64,000 nucleotides of DNA from Paramacrobiotus metropolitanus (Eukaryota > Tardigrada > Eutardigrada > Parachela > Macrobiotidae). The translations under genes and the position numbers were made by a program. Shown piece by piece: positions 43,301 through 54,500 of this stretch. Each line of letters begins with the position of its first letter. Position 1 is the first letter of the stretch. The stretch lies in NCBI RefSeq assembly GCF_019649055.1, contig NW_026570239.1, forward strand, positions 620,001 through 684,000, in the 5' to 3' direction. Below the pieces are notes generated by a model. The model was not told the DNA's origin. It did not search any database and saw only the letters and a list, made by a program, of their open reading frames with translations.

Positions 43301-44477
43301 AATTACAGTGCGTATAAATGGAGTTGTAATATCTTTACTCTTGTGCGAATTGGATAGGGTAACAGTGATCGCTTAGGTGCAGAATGAACTTTCTTGTTTG
43401 TGTAAAACAAGAACCAGTGCCCAACGATCATTTCTGATGTGCGTTGACTAAGGTCCTAAGCATTATTAGCGGCAAAGATGGTTGCCACAACCACCCGCTC
43501 ATGAACCCTAAGGAAAGGTGGAGAAAGCTCTCATTTTCAGCGATACCAAGCGAACCGAAGAAGAAAATTATACAGTGCTGAACGAAATTCGCACTGAAGA
43601 CTCAAATGCTGATTGTCAGTTGGCATCATGGCTGGCCGTGCTAAAAGGTCACTAAAATTGCTAAAATTACCTCAAAAGATATCTTCTGAGAAATCGTATC
43701 ACAGAAAAACTGTTTTGATAAACATAAAAATCAACAGCAGGGTGTGCTCATTTACATGATATTAAAAACTGCTGTGGGAGGCAATACTGAGGAGGCTCTG
43801 TAGTCATTTTTGGATCACACACTGGGATACACGGTATTGTACACGCTACTAAATTGGTGTGTTCTTTGGACACGTCTTGTGAAAACTTTCGCTTTCGCAC
43901 ACTCCAAACACTTGCTTACATTGCTTTATGACATTCTATTGCAAGACGATTTGTATACGTGGGGGCAGAAACCGTTTATGCGCGCAACATCCGGGTGGCC
44001 TGTTTTACTGTATATGGAAAGAAATTCCATAAGGCTAGAGTAGCCAATGCAGTCGTAGACAAAGCCCACAGGCCACTAATAAAAACGCCGGTGATATCGA
44101 GAAACCCTTCCAGTCAGCTTTTGTTTCTTCGTTGTTAAAGTTGACCCTGCCGTGCGATTTTTGGATTTCCAAAGTCAATAATATTAACACAGATAATAAT
44201 ATTAACATTAATTAGTGGTTTCAAACGTAGAGCCCTAAAAAAATAATTTGGCCACGCAGAACTGCAATATCCGCTGCATGTACCCGATCTTCGTCCCATG
44301 AACCTGGCGCCTTCCTTTACATCGAAACAGTTATTTATGATACGTAAACATCAGCCGGATGCTTCTAACCTAACCACAGTTCTACTGAGCAGTTTCTTCT
44401 CATCGGTTATTGGTGAGAATTATTCAGAAGTGATGTGCTAACAACAAGGACTTTGTCAACCAGCATTTTTCCGGCAG
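43301..44477. other. intergenic, nothing recognised
   Basis: Downstream of gamma. No protein or RNA gene recognised; a 77-codon frame at 43810-44043 looks like chance. Confidence 0.4.
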
Positions 44478-47400
44478 TCATTCGGTGGTTCGAACGACAG
44501 GTCTCAGATGAAATGGTCGAAGATCCAACTTCCATTGCGACAGCATGGTCAAGTTCAGTACCCACTGCGTCAACGTTGACAACGACTTTATGTCTAATCG
44601 TCGCAGTTCTTCTCCGCTCCAGCCACGCTTCCCACGGTAGCGGTTTGTCGGACGGGGATCATTGCTCTGATAGGTCTCCAGTATCTAGAGAGATCAGTAA
44701 AGAACATACATCTTCATCTAGATTCTAAGGGCATTTAGAATTAACCCTCGCACTTGTCTATGGTCTATCTACAGGGAGTTTTCTTATGTGCCGCGGAGGC
44801 TATGCCACTGGTTCGCCTCCGTCTGGTATAGATTGGTCTGATTTTCACAAAAAGTTGTTTTATACACATTGTTTTTACTATTAAGACAACAAAGAGAGAG
44901 AATAAATTCTGATGTACCAGAATGAATCTGAAAGATGTACTTCGCAGAAATTTTAGCTGCATCAGCCATCTCACAGTGCCACACCTGAAGACTGCCATTG
45001 GTTCACCAACCGGAAGCGGTTGAAATACGTAGTTTTAAAATGTCGTAGTTAAATTCGGAGTTTTAAAATGTTTAAGTGTTTTAAAAAGTTTATTTGCTCA
45101 TTAAATATTTGACGAAGTTAAAATAAAATAAATTTTCTGAGGATTTCAAGGCAGGGAGTGCGGAATCCAGTGCCAGCGTGCGGTTGCAAGAATTTTCGAA
45201 CGATTCGATGAGCCTTGTAGGCTCATGGACGAGGGCGAATGTCCTACCCGTTTGATGGTGGCACAGTGGTCAGACCCAATCCACCACGCAACCATTAGCG
45301 TTTCATCCAACCACGTTTGCTCCGCAATCCACCGTTCCAGTCCGACGACATCCAGCGGAATCCGGTGTTCCATCCACAACAAATGCCGCTCCAACAGTGC
45401 ATATAAATCCGTCTGCATATTCCACCACCAGTCGCGGAAAGTGGTGATGTCATTGGCCACCAAGCTCGCGTTATGTTCGTCACCAATACCGCAAAAGCGG
45501 CTGTTGCGCCAGACAATGCACTCCACGGCAGCCGCAGTAACGGCACACGTTTTGGCCAGAAGCTCCACTTCCGTTGGGAGCCGGTCATCACCAAGTTCCC
45601 AGCGGCAGCGGTTGGCCACCACCTGTGTAAAAACAGTTACGGGCTTTTAACAGCAAAGCTTCAAGCAGAACGGTTGATAGTCTGGCCTTTGCTGCCTAAA
45701 ATGACCTGATACGTGAAGTCCGTTTAATTTGAACTGCAAATCTTAAAAATTGGCCCCCAAAAGTGGCCGTAAATTGAGTAGTAAATTTACATTAATTTAT
45801 TATACTAGTTATAATGAACTATTTACTGTTTTTTTCGCCATAGTTTTGTTTAATTAATCTTAATAAATGATAACTGGGTTTCTGCAGAATTTCCACTTCG
45901 GAGATAGAGCAACAATTTTGCATAGGAATTTACACCTGGTTAAGGAAACCATACCATATAGTTTTCTTAGCCATGTGTAAATTCTAACAACCGTAGCAAG
46001 GCAACCGAATGCTCAGCAGAGTCGCAGACTCACGATCCTACGAAGTACGACGGTACCATTATACAGCCCTTCCCGCGCATTTACAATACGTACTTGCAAC
46101 TTTCTCAGGCCGTTGCGGCGCTGTTGAAATACAGCGGTAATCAAGCGCAAGCAATCGCCGAGTTCCTGCAGCGAATAGCGCTGTGTGGCATTGGTAATGA
46201 CGACCACCTCCGTTGTGTCGGTTAAGTACTTGATGATGCACATGCCCACGGAGCAGGCAGCTGTGCCGGCCTCGTCGAAATTGAGGGTCAGGCGGTGGCC
46301 TGAGTCGTGACTGTCGTCCTGCTGCATGATCGCGTCCCATAGCGGGCTGACACGGCGGTATAGCGGTCGTTCGTTCATACCGAAAAAGGAGAGAATCTCT
46401 CGCATGAGTTCCAGCGGGCAAGCGGCGGCCATTGGACGAGATTGCTGCAGCGGGGTGGAACGCTGTGGAACAGTACTGTACATCTAGCCTGCACTTGCTC
46501 ATTACTCATTATTTCTATGAATTTATCTTGCAGTACGTAAGCACACCCCGACAGCCGGGTGAGTGGTTAGTTCGGGTGGGTTGTTCAGGTAACCGGCTTG
46601 TACATGACTTTAAGTGGCAGACACAGCTTTATACAGACTATTAATATTTTTTAAACCGGTATTTGAATCGTGAACGAGCTGCCATAGCGTGTGCGCGCCG
46701 GCACTGTAAAATAAATGGACAAGTGCAGGCAAGCAGTACACTAATTCCGAGCTGGATTTCCGGAGACTTCCACTGACCATCGGTGAAGGTCCAGCCAGCC
46801 AGCCGGCGCCGTCTGTTCTCTGTTTGGGCCACGTCATTTATCCGCTTCTATTAATAACATCCACAATTCTTCTTATGCGGCATAACTGCTTCGCAGGTCC
46901 GAAAGCGAGAATTCATTACCGGGTAGCTTGTAAAAATTGTTCAATGACTAGAGTAGAAGTTATAGTGATTTAATTTTCGAAAAAGGGTGCTAAGATACTT
47001 TCGTTTAAAGTTCAGACTACTACAACCTGACGAAAGTAAGAAAAAGGAACAAGTGTGGATATATCATACTAGGTCGTCTTCGGATACTGGCGCCGGTTTC
47101 GCGGGTGCACCGTTTAACTGTAGATACAGTAGGGTGCCTTTTTGCAGACACGTCGGATACGCGGCGCCGTTACGTAGCGACATTAGTCCTTCGACCCACA
47201 GATTCCAGAGCGCCGGCTCCACCGGTCGTCCCGCTGCATATTCCGGCGGCAGCTCACACGCTCGCGTGATGTAGTCCTCTGCTCGGACAGAGTGTGCCAC
47301 CAAGCCCCGAGGCACCAGACGGACCACCAGGGCGCTAACGTACTTAATCACGACACTCTGACCCAAATGGATTCGGATATAAGCATATTTATTCCATAGG

Positions 47401-47792
47401 ACGCGCCGCACAACAAACACAGCCAGATACCACCTCCAAGGACGGTCGGCGGCGGTCCGCGCGAGTACCTGAAAGTTTGCCGGAGCCGCGGAATTGCTTT
47501 GCCAATCGTTGTACTCTGTATCCCAGTCAGTAAATGGAGCGAAACGCTGCTGTCGGGAACTGAGACAGTGTTGCGCCTTCTTCAAATCGACGAACTGTGA
47601 CCGGCGGCCCGCGATGCCGAAATCCACGAGCAGACCGCGGTGGAGGGTATTGATTACCAGACCACGCTCGAGGAGCCCTTCGGAATTCTTCACATCCACC
47701 GCGTTCCATTGGTAAATGTCGGTGCCAGGATAAATCTCACAGGGAATCGATGGCTCCAAACAATCAAATGATCGTATTCCGCTGCTGCACAT
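44478..47792 (-). CDS. F-box-like family gene copy gamma, five exons, apparently intact
   Basis: Predicted join on the minus strand: A 47792-47070, B1 46847-46740, B2 46483-46094, C 45622-45248, D 44684-44478, giving 600 residues. Donors are GTATGA, GTACTG, GTACGT, GTAGGA; acceptors TTAATAG, GGCTAG, CACAG, CTCTAG; introns are phase 0. Exon A begins 'MCSSGIRSFDCLEPSIPCE' and is exactly as long (723 bp) as in beta. Exon B of the relatives is split here by an extra intron of 256 bp (B1 36 plus B2 130 codons against 165 undivided). B2 carries the F-box-like 'CPLELMREILSFFGMNERP' and 'RRVSPLWDAIMQQDD'. Exon C is longer than in beta (125 against 114 codons, extra 'FRDWWWNMQ'). Exon D is the same length as in beta. 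The B1/B2 borders were fixed by reading frame and length, and are the least certain. Confidence 0.78.
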
Positions 47793-48626
47793 TGCCGTAT
47801 TAAAGGTCAATGTAATTAAAAGGTGCATAAACAGGACAGTAGTAACTTAAATGCAATTTGCAGTGTACCATCAAAATATAAATGCACTTTGCGATTTCAT
47901 CGGGCTTGTTGCTTTGCACTGATGCCACTGAATCACCTAAATCACCGCTTGAATCTAGCGAGGCGCTGACAGCTGCTGACTGACGGCAGAGACACAACGA
48001 CTACTTCCACAGAGAATCGTTAAGCGAATCATATTATTTTAGTATATTATGATTCTCTGTGCTATTTCTAGTATAAATTACTTATGCCAATTCTTTTATT
48101 TTACGACATCGTGCCATGTGGAGTTAGGCAGAAGCTGGGAGAAAAGCAGTCTGTCAGCTGCTCTACCTCGCTTTCTTGTTGTGCTCAAATGCAACTGGTC
48201 AGAGAACAGCAAAGAATGTGGGACGCACGGGTCAAAACAAACTCTGTGCAGTGGCATTGCCATAAGAACTGCCAACGCGATTCTCTAGGGGCTGTATTGT
48301 ATTACATACAATACAGATACAATACAGATATAGTATCTTCACTGTATACAATACAGCGAAGCCCCTTGAGTAGGGCAGTGGAACTGCCTGTAGAATATTC
48401 TAATGGTTTTGGCTGGAGGCAACCTCATTACGACTGGAGCCGTGAAATACTTATCTAGCACAAACTGAATGGGTGCAATTGTTCATTGCAAGGCTGCTTT
48501 CTCTTCACTGAGTCCACTCCGTCCTCTGGTCAGGTTAAGCTGAGCTCAGTGGAAATTCATGACTGAAAACGAGTGTGGACGCATATAACATTATTCTTCT
48601 GCAAAAATTCGCTTGGTCTGATGCGC
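47793..48626. other. upstream region between gamma and the plus-strand Ty3 element
   Basis: Should include the gamma promoter. Contains a hairpin at 48286-48366: AGGGGCTGTATTGTAT faces ATACAATACAGCGAAGCCCC with ATACAGATAC repeats in the loop. No gene seen. Confidence 0.5.
48286..48366. repeat. hairpin with ATACAATACAG repeats
   Basis: GGGGCTGTATTGTAT and ATACAATACAG..GCCCC can pair; the loop repeats CAATACAGATA twice. Confidence 0.7.
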
Positions 48627-49091
48627 TGAGAGAGACTCCGTCAGGATAGTCAGGCTATGGACGCCTTTGTACTATCGGGAGTGTACGCGTGAGCCAGCAC
48701 TATATCGTCAGGCAGTACTATCGTATAGAGCCATTCTCACTGTTATACGGCATTGCGAGCCATAGCACGGCAGCGTATGTGCTCGTACGAGTTTACTCGT
48801 GCAATGCACTACGTACAACTCGTACGTCAGCCATTCTCATTGCAGGCATAGTACTTTGCAGCATAGCCAGCACAGACTGTTCATTCAGTCTGCACAGCCA
48901 GTCGGAGATTATGTGATTTCATGCCAGCCAGATTTCCCTGTGTCATAGTGTGATTGATGTTGTATATTTTTTGGTGATTTTGTGGTGATGGGAAGCCAGT
49001 AAATACCAGTACTTACGTCTTCCCGTTTCTCCTGTATTTCCGATGTAGATATAGGGAGTAGGCCCTCACGTAGATCACGGCCTACATTGCA
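48627..49091 (+). repeat. 5' LTR of the plus-strand Ty3 element
   Basis: 465 bp; identical by eye to 59625-60089. A 75-codon open frame repeated in both LTRs is LTR sequence, not a gene. Confidence 0.95.
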
Positions 49092-49101
49092 TGGTAGCAG
49101 A
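49092..49101 (+). promoter_or_regulatory. primer binding site (initiator Met tRNA type, short match)
   Basis: TGGTAGCAGA immediately follows the LTR and matches the complement of initiator-Met tRNA 3' end for 10 bases, after which the match stops (C instead of G). The short match leaves the primer uncertain. Confidence 0.5.
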
Positions 49102-50091
49102 CGTGACGTTTTACGGAAGATCAGCGAGTGGAGTCCGTCCCTCCGGATTCTGCGCGTCATCACAGACGTCCGTCATCCCCTGGTGCGCGAAAGACCGCTA
49201 AAACCGGTCACCAGGTTCAGCGAGGAGCAGCTCAAGGATCGTGAGGTACTAAGACGGTTAATAAGGCAAACCAACTTTCATTTTCTCTTCATTCTAATCT
49301 AGCCATCAGTACGACAGGGTTCACCTGTGTACTGTCTGGTAAATTTAAATTTTCCATCCAGCCATATATACCACATTTAATTTGTGTAAGCCAGAATATA
49401 CAGCCACGTGTCATTCAGCATTCTTCTCCAAACTCAGTTGTCAGTCCTCCCCTGGTTTTTGTCAGATCTCTTATCAGTACGACCAGTAAAAATTCAGTCA
49501 GTTAAATTCAGCAAACTTCAGCCATTAATTCAGTGTATTTCTGCCTGTGAAGTACACTGTTTACCAGCCAGCCAAATTGAGAGTCGTGTGCAAAAACACG
49601 ATTCTTACAGCCAGCAAAATCAGCCCATTTTTAGCAGTGAAATAAGTCAGTTTCTACCAGCCAAATCTCAGTGCGATTATTCGAAGGGTTACCATCTTTC
49701 GAATATTTGCACACGCACCGCATAACCAGCCAGACCGTCAACCCGGATACGCCGATCAGCGGTGAAGATTTTCATCGCTGATAACGAAGCCAGCAAGCCA
49801 GCTTTTGTTCTCGGCTCGCTCGAGAACAATAGCCACTGACAGTCAGTGCACTCAGAGACACTGCGTAGAGAGGAGATTTTCAAACTCTCGTTTGAGAACA
49901 TCCTCTTACGCAATAGCCAGACAGCACCCAGGCAAGCAAAACCGTGCATTTTTGAACGCTGTTAATTTTGATTAGCTGCGTTTGAATTTGCAGCCATTTC
50001 AGAATCACCGTTTAATTCTCGTTTTGATCACCCAGATATCAGGCAGTTTAATTCTGAATATTACAGTATTGTTCCTATCACGCCAGTAAAT
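49102..50091. other. 5' leader of the plus-strand Ty3 element
   Basis: Untranslated leader. Counting by eye, GCCA occurs 8 times in 49381-49740 (about 1.4 expected in random sequence), mostly as CAGCCAG or ACCAGCC. Confidence 0.7.
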
Positions 50092-51500
50092 ATGAATTTC
50101 TTCTTTCGCAAATCAGTAACACCAGGAAAGGCAGTACGAACTCCAGATCCCAGTGATAATGAAGGTGTGTCTAGTGAGTCAGAAATACCGGCACAAGAAC
50201 GTGTGTCAAGGTCAAAGGCACAAAAACTGAAGGCAAGTGGACATAACGTCCCATATCACACCCTCGAAAGTGTAAGCCAGCAACAAGTATTCGCCAGAAG
50301 CACCAAGATGGCTCGTTCTCCGAGACGTGCCGCCGATGATGTGAATCAGCAGCCATTGAATGACTTGCAGGCAGATGATGCCGACTCCATTCTTGGAGAT
50401 GAGTATCATCACAATGAAATCAGTGACATGTCCCAGTCCGAGGAAGAACATGAAAAGTCAGAAGAAAACCCTCCAGCACAACCAAACAGTCATCAGTCTC
50501 CCCCATCAACCGATCAGGCAGAATTTCATACCCCACCAGAGCCAGAAGAAGACCCAGACATACAGCAGGAGGTTAACCGACTGCGTGAGTTGTGGGCCAA
50601 GGCGAAAATCGAATCTTTTAAGGATAAAGGCCAGTTAAACTCTGCAGCAGCCCAAATCGAAGAATTAGCCAGACTTGTGAAACGCCAAGAGGAAGTCATC
50701 AACTTCCAGAAAATGCATATCGATAATAAAGCCAGCACTACCCAGACCAATGCCGACACTGAAAAGGCACTCCAGGAGTCTTACCTGGAAAGGCAGCAAA
50801 TACAGGAAAGGGCTGAGTATGCCCATCAGCAGGTGCGACAAGAGGCACAAAAACGCATTCAGGCAGAAGCACAAATCCTTCAGGAAGAACTGAATCATTA
50901 CCGAGATCGGTATAATCACTACAAAGGCAGATGTGGGGAACTTGAGGCATGCTTGATCGAGGAACCTTCCTCTGGTCAGCCAGCCCCTCCCCCACCAACC
51001 ACCCGTAATCAGAGACAACAGCCACGTCGGGATAAGTTACCGGAAGTGATGGAGATCCCACGGGATGCCACCACTAACCGTAACCCTCTTCGACGCCGTA
51101 AGCCAGAACATCGTGACCATGTCCAGTTCAAAGTTACAGAGCCAGATGATACCACAGGCATGTCCCAAACAGGTCCAAGTGTGGCAACCCCACAACTGGA
51201 TGTAGGCAGTCTTATTGGTAAGGTAAGGCACATCACTGAAATACCTTGCGTTGCAGATCTCCAAAGTACGTCCAGACAAAAGACAGGCCTAACAATCAGA
51301 ACAACAGAAGCCAAAACAATACAGGCAACGGTCAACGTGTAGGTGGTCAGGCCCGGCCAGCACGCCGCCCTGGATCGCCAGCACGCCCATTACAGTCCAA
51401 CCGTTTCAGTGAACTATCAGAAGACAGTGATGACTCAGATCAGGAAACCCAGCTTGGAAATGTCAGCGACAGTGAGGCAGAAGATGATTTAAAAGAGTAA
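50092..51500 (+). CDS. gag: Ty3-type gag, frameshifted near its end
   Basis: ATG at 50092 ('MNFFFRKSVTPGKAVRTPD'). The protein has an acidic, Ser/Pro-rich start, a long coiled-coil-like stretch ('RLRELWAKAKIESF...', 'RAEYAHQQVRQEAQKRIQA') and a basic end. It lacks the capsid region and zinc knuckle seen in the 15-kb relative, which would fall near 51250, so gag looks internally deleted. The first frame stops at 51342; the next frame (-1) overlaps from 51246 and continues 'RSPKYVQTKDRPNNQNNRSQ', 'PGSPARPLQSNRFSEL' to TAA at 51498. That acidic 'EDSDDSDQET...DSEAEDDLKE' end leads into the frameshift signal. An internal deletion that also changed frame would explain both facts. Confidence 0.7.
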
Positions 51501-51548
51501 GGACAGCAGCAACCGGCACTGCTGTCCCCCGTCCCAAGAAACCGCCGG
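51488..51548 (+). promoter_or_regulatory. -1 programmed ribosomal frameshift signal, gag/pol
   Basis: The heptamer T TTA AAA (51488-51494) lies in the gag frame two codons before the gag stop (51498-51500). Six bases later comes a perfect 9-bp stem, GGACAGCAG (51501-51509) with CTGCTGTCC (51519-51527), loop of nine. Loop bases CCGGC (51513-51517) can pair with GCCGG at 51544-51548, allowing a pseudoknot. The -1 frame has a stop at 51485-51487 and is open from 51488 into pol. Slippery site, 5-9 base spacer and stem are the textbook arrangement. Confidence 0.8.
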
Positions 51549-54500
51549 ATAAGCCAGTCACTACGAAACGTGCAAAACAAAAACCATCCATAAAACCAGT
51601 GACGAGTAGTCATGCTTGTCATTCGGTAACTGTGGAACCACAGCCAGTCATACCTATCAGTAAACCACAGCCAGTAAACGTAAACGAGCTCCTTTCTCAT
51701 GTCAGACTGGAGATTATTCCAGAACTATCAGCCGCAAACCCAGAAAAGCCACAGCCAAAAGCCAGTGTAAACCTTCGCGGTTTCACCGTGAACGATTGCC
51801 AATGTGGCGTCAACACAAATTCAGTTGTACATCATTGTCGTATAGGCAGCAACGATGAGCCAGGTAAAGCACCGACGTTAACTGTACCAGTTATAATCGG
51901 TTCAGCCATTGTGCATGCACTGGTCGATACCGGGGCGGAAACGTCCCTGGTGTCTGATCAGCTGTGTCGCCAGCACAACCTTCATCAGAAGCCATTAACA
52001 AAACCAATGCACATCAGAGGCATAGGAGGAATTTGCAATTTCTCCGTCACCCATTATGCCAGTGTTCCTATACAGATCAACGGCGACGTAGTGCTTCACA
52101 GCATGTACGTTAAGCCGCCATGCAGAGACAGTGCACCTCTCATAGGCCAGGATTTCCTAGAAAACGCCGTGATGGTGGCCGACTGTGGTAAAGTCACCCA
52201 CCTCCGGTCAGAAAATAAAAGCGTACGCCCTCGTAAGCCCATAAATCAGTCCGATCCAGCCGTATTTGCTGCATTGGAAATAAATCAGTCCAGTCCGGCC
52301 ATATCTGCCGCACCGGAAATCAAGCCAGCTAGGAATCCCCTAGTGACGTCTTACCCCATACCAGTGGCAACTGCGTTGCCACTGGATGTAAATCAAAAAG
52401 GGGAAGTCTCACTACAGAACCATGTGCACTCTCTCAGCAGCGATAAGCCAGAAAACTATAAGCCAGTTCCAAAGCCAAGATTCTCGAAACTACTCAAGCC
52501 AGAAATCCATAAGCTAGATAACAAATCAGAACAAAGCCAGCACGACAAGCAGGTAGATCTTTGGTTGCGATACCAGGTCTACGTAAAGCAGATAAAAGAG
52601 TTGACACTCTACAAACAGGAAACCAACAGCTTTACGAAGGCATTCTAACCAGTTTAAGCCAGCACAAACTCAAAGGCATTAAAGCATCACGTGGAAAACG
52701 GATTGTAAAATATCGCCAGCACAAAATCCATGATGATATTGTATCTGAATACAATATCATGGAGAAGGAACGCAGAACCATCAGTAAAGCATTCAGAGCA
52801 AACCAGATGGATAAGCCAGATTTTCTCGGAACTCCCATTACCGTCGTTTATAAGTGGCCATATCAGAAATTTATCGGTTTTGATCCAACCATTTTTGGTT
52901 CATTTGAATATGAGCCAATAAATCAGGCTAAAGCCAGCAGACCACCAATGCGAGTCAAGAAGCATGTGTTATTTGATGAAAATCTTTTACACATTCGCTT
53001 CTTCGACAAGCACAAGCCAGTCCCACTAAAGCCAGTTAAAAATCTCAGTCCAGTTAAAGGCATATTACCGTTGAAAAAGTTATATCAGAGTAAGCCAGAT
53101 AATCGCCAAATTGATAAGCCGGTTACATACAGCCAGATACTTGAAACCTTTGTCCATCAGCCACAGGAGACGATAGTCTATAAGCCAGTTGTCGATAATC
53201 CTGCTTCTTACTATTGTCTCCTTGAGCCAGAAAAATACCCAGAACATTTTCCTGATTTATTTCCAGCTCAAGAGCCAGTTGATATTAAGCCAGATACTAC
53301 AGCAGAAATTAAATCAGAACAAATTAAGCCAGGTACTATAAATTTGAAGGAACTCTTGGAAAAATGTAAGAAACCATATGTCTTACGCATACAGTCAGCT
53401 TTTGATAATTCCTCAGTCAAAAAGCCAGAAATTCTACAGCAGCCAGAAGTTGTACAACAACAACTGGTTGAAGTGGAATCGGAACATAAGCCAGTCCAAA
53501 TCAGTTTACTTGATGAGCCAATAATCGCCACATGCGACCAACCGTGTTTACAGCCAGAAAGTACATCGCACAGTACATCGCATGGTAGCTCGCGTGACGT
53601 AGTTATTAATCCGCAATCAGAACCACAAAATGCTGAGGTGCTTAATAGCCCTGACCAGCCGCAGGCAGATACAACTCCAGATGCTCAGCCAGAATACGTA
53701 CTACCAGATATCGTTGACAACGATGTCTTGGAAAAGCCAGAAGCCAAATTCAGAATCAGAATGCGAAAAGTGTACGCCAGTGAAAATTTTATCATTGATC
53801 CAGGATATAATTGGGTATCAGCCAAAGCACATGATAAGGCACGTATCACTGACGATGAACTGTACATGTTCTCGCCAAATCCAGCGTTATATTCGGCAGC
53901 TAAACTACTCCCAATCCAGGGATTAGTGAAGCCAAAATCAAGCCAGTTCGACATGTACGTGGTCAACTTCTCTAACCAGAGACGTGTGATCAAGAAAGGC
54001 ACTTGGATAGGCATATTGGAAGAATACGAAGAGGTTGATTCAATTGCCCACCTCTTCAGCACGAAAATCAGCGATCGAACGCCAGAAGAACAGGCAGAAA
54101 TAAAGGAACAGATAAGCCAGTTGAATTTCAATCCTGATTTAAAGCCAGACGAAAAACAGGCATTCATTGATTTGCTTATGGAGTTCGGGGATTTATTCCC
54201 AACTTCAAAGCATCTCTATGGTGTAAAGCCAGAAACAGTATCCCACGTCATCGACACCGGTGACGCTAAGCCAGTAAAAAGTCAGCCACACCGAACGTCG
54301 TGGCGAGGAAGGCAGTTAATCGCAGAGCATATCAAGGATATGCTCGAAAAAGGCATTATCAGACCGAGCAAAAGCAACTGGTCTTTCCCAGTTGTGTTAG
54401 CCAGCAAAAAGAATCCAGACGGCAGCATTGGTACCAGGTTTTGTGTCAACTATATCAAGTTGAACAACCTGACCAAGAAAAACAATTATCCTTTGCCGAA

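Noticed and set aside
43810-44043. 77-codon open frame downstream of gamma
   Set aside because: No motif, no splice support, no similarity to neighbours.
48689-48916. 75-codon open frame repeated exactly at 59687-59914
   Set aside because: It lies inside the two identical LTRs; its duplication is the LTR, and the product resembles nothing.
51246-51342. Second programmed frameshift within gag
   Set aside because: The overlap is long, I see no slippery heptamer in phase, and the missing capsid region suggests a deletion.
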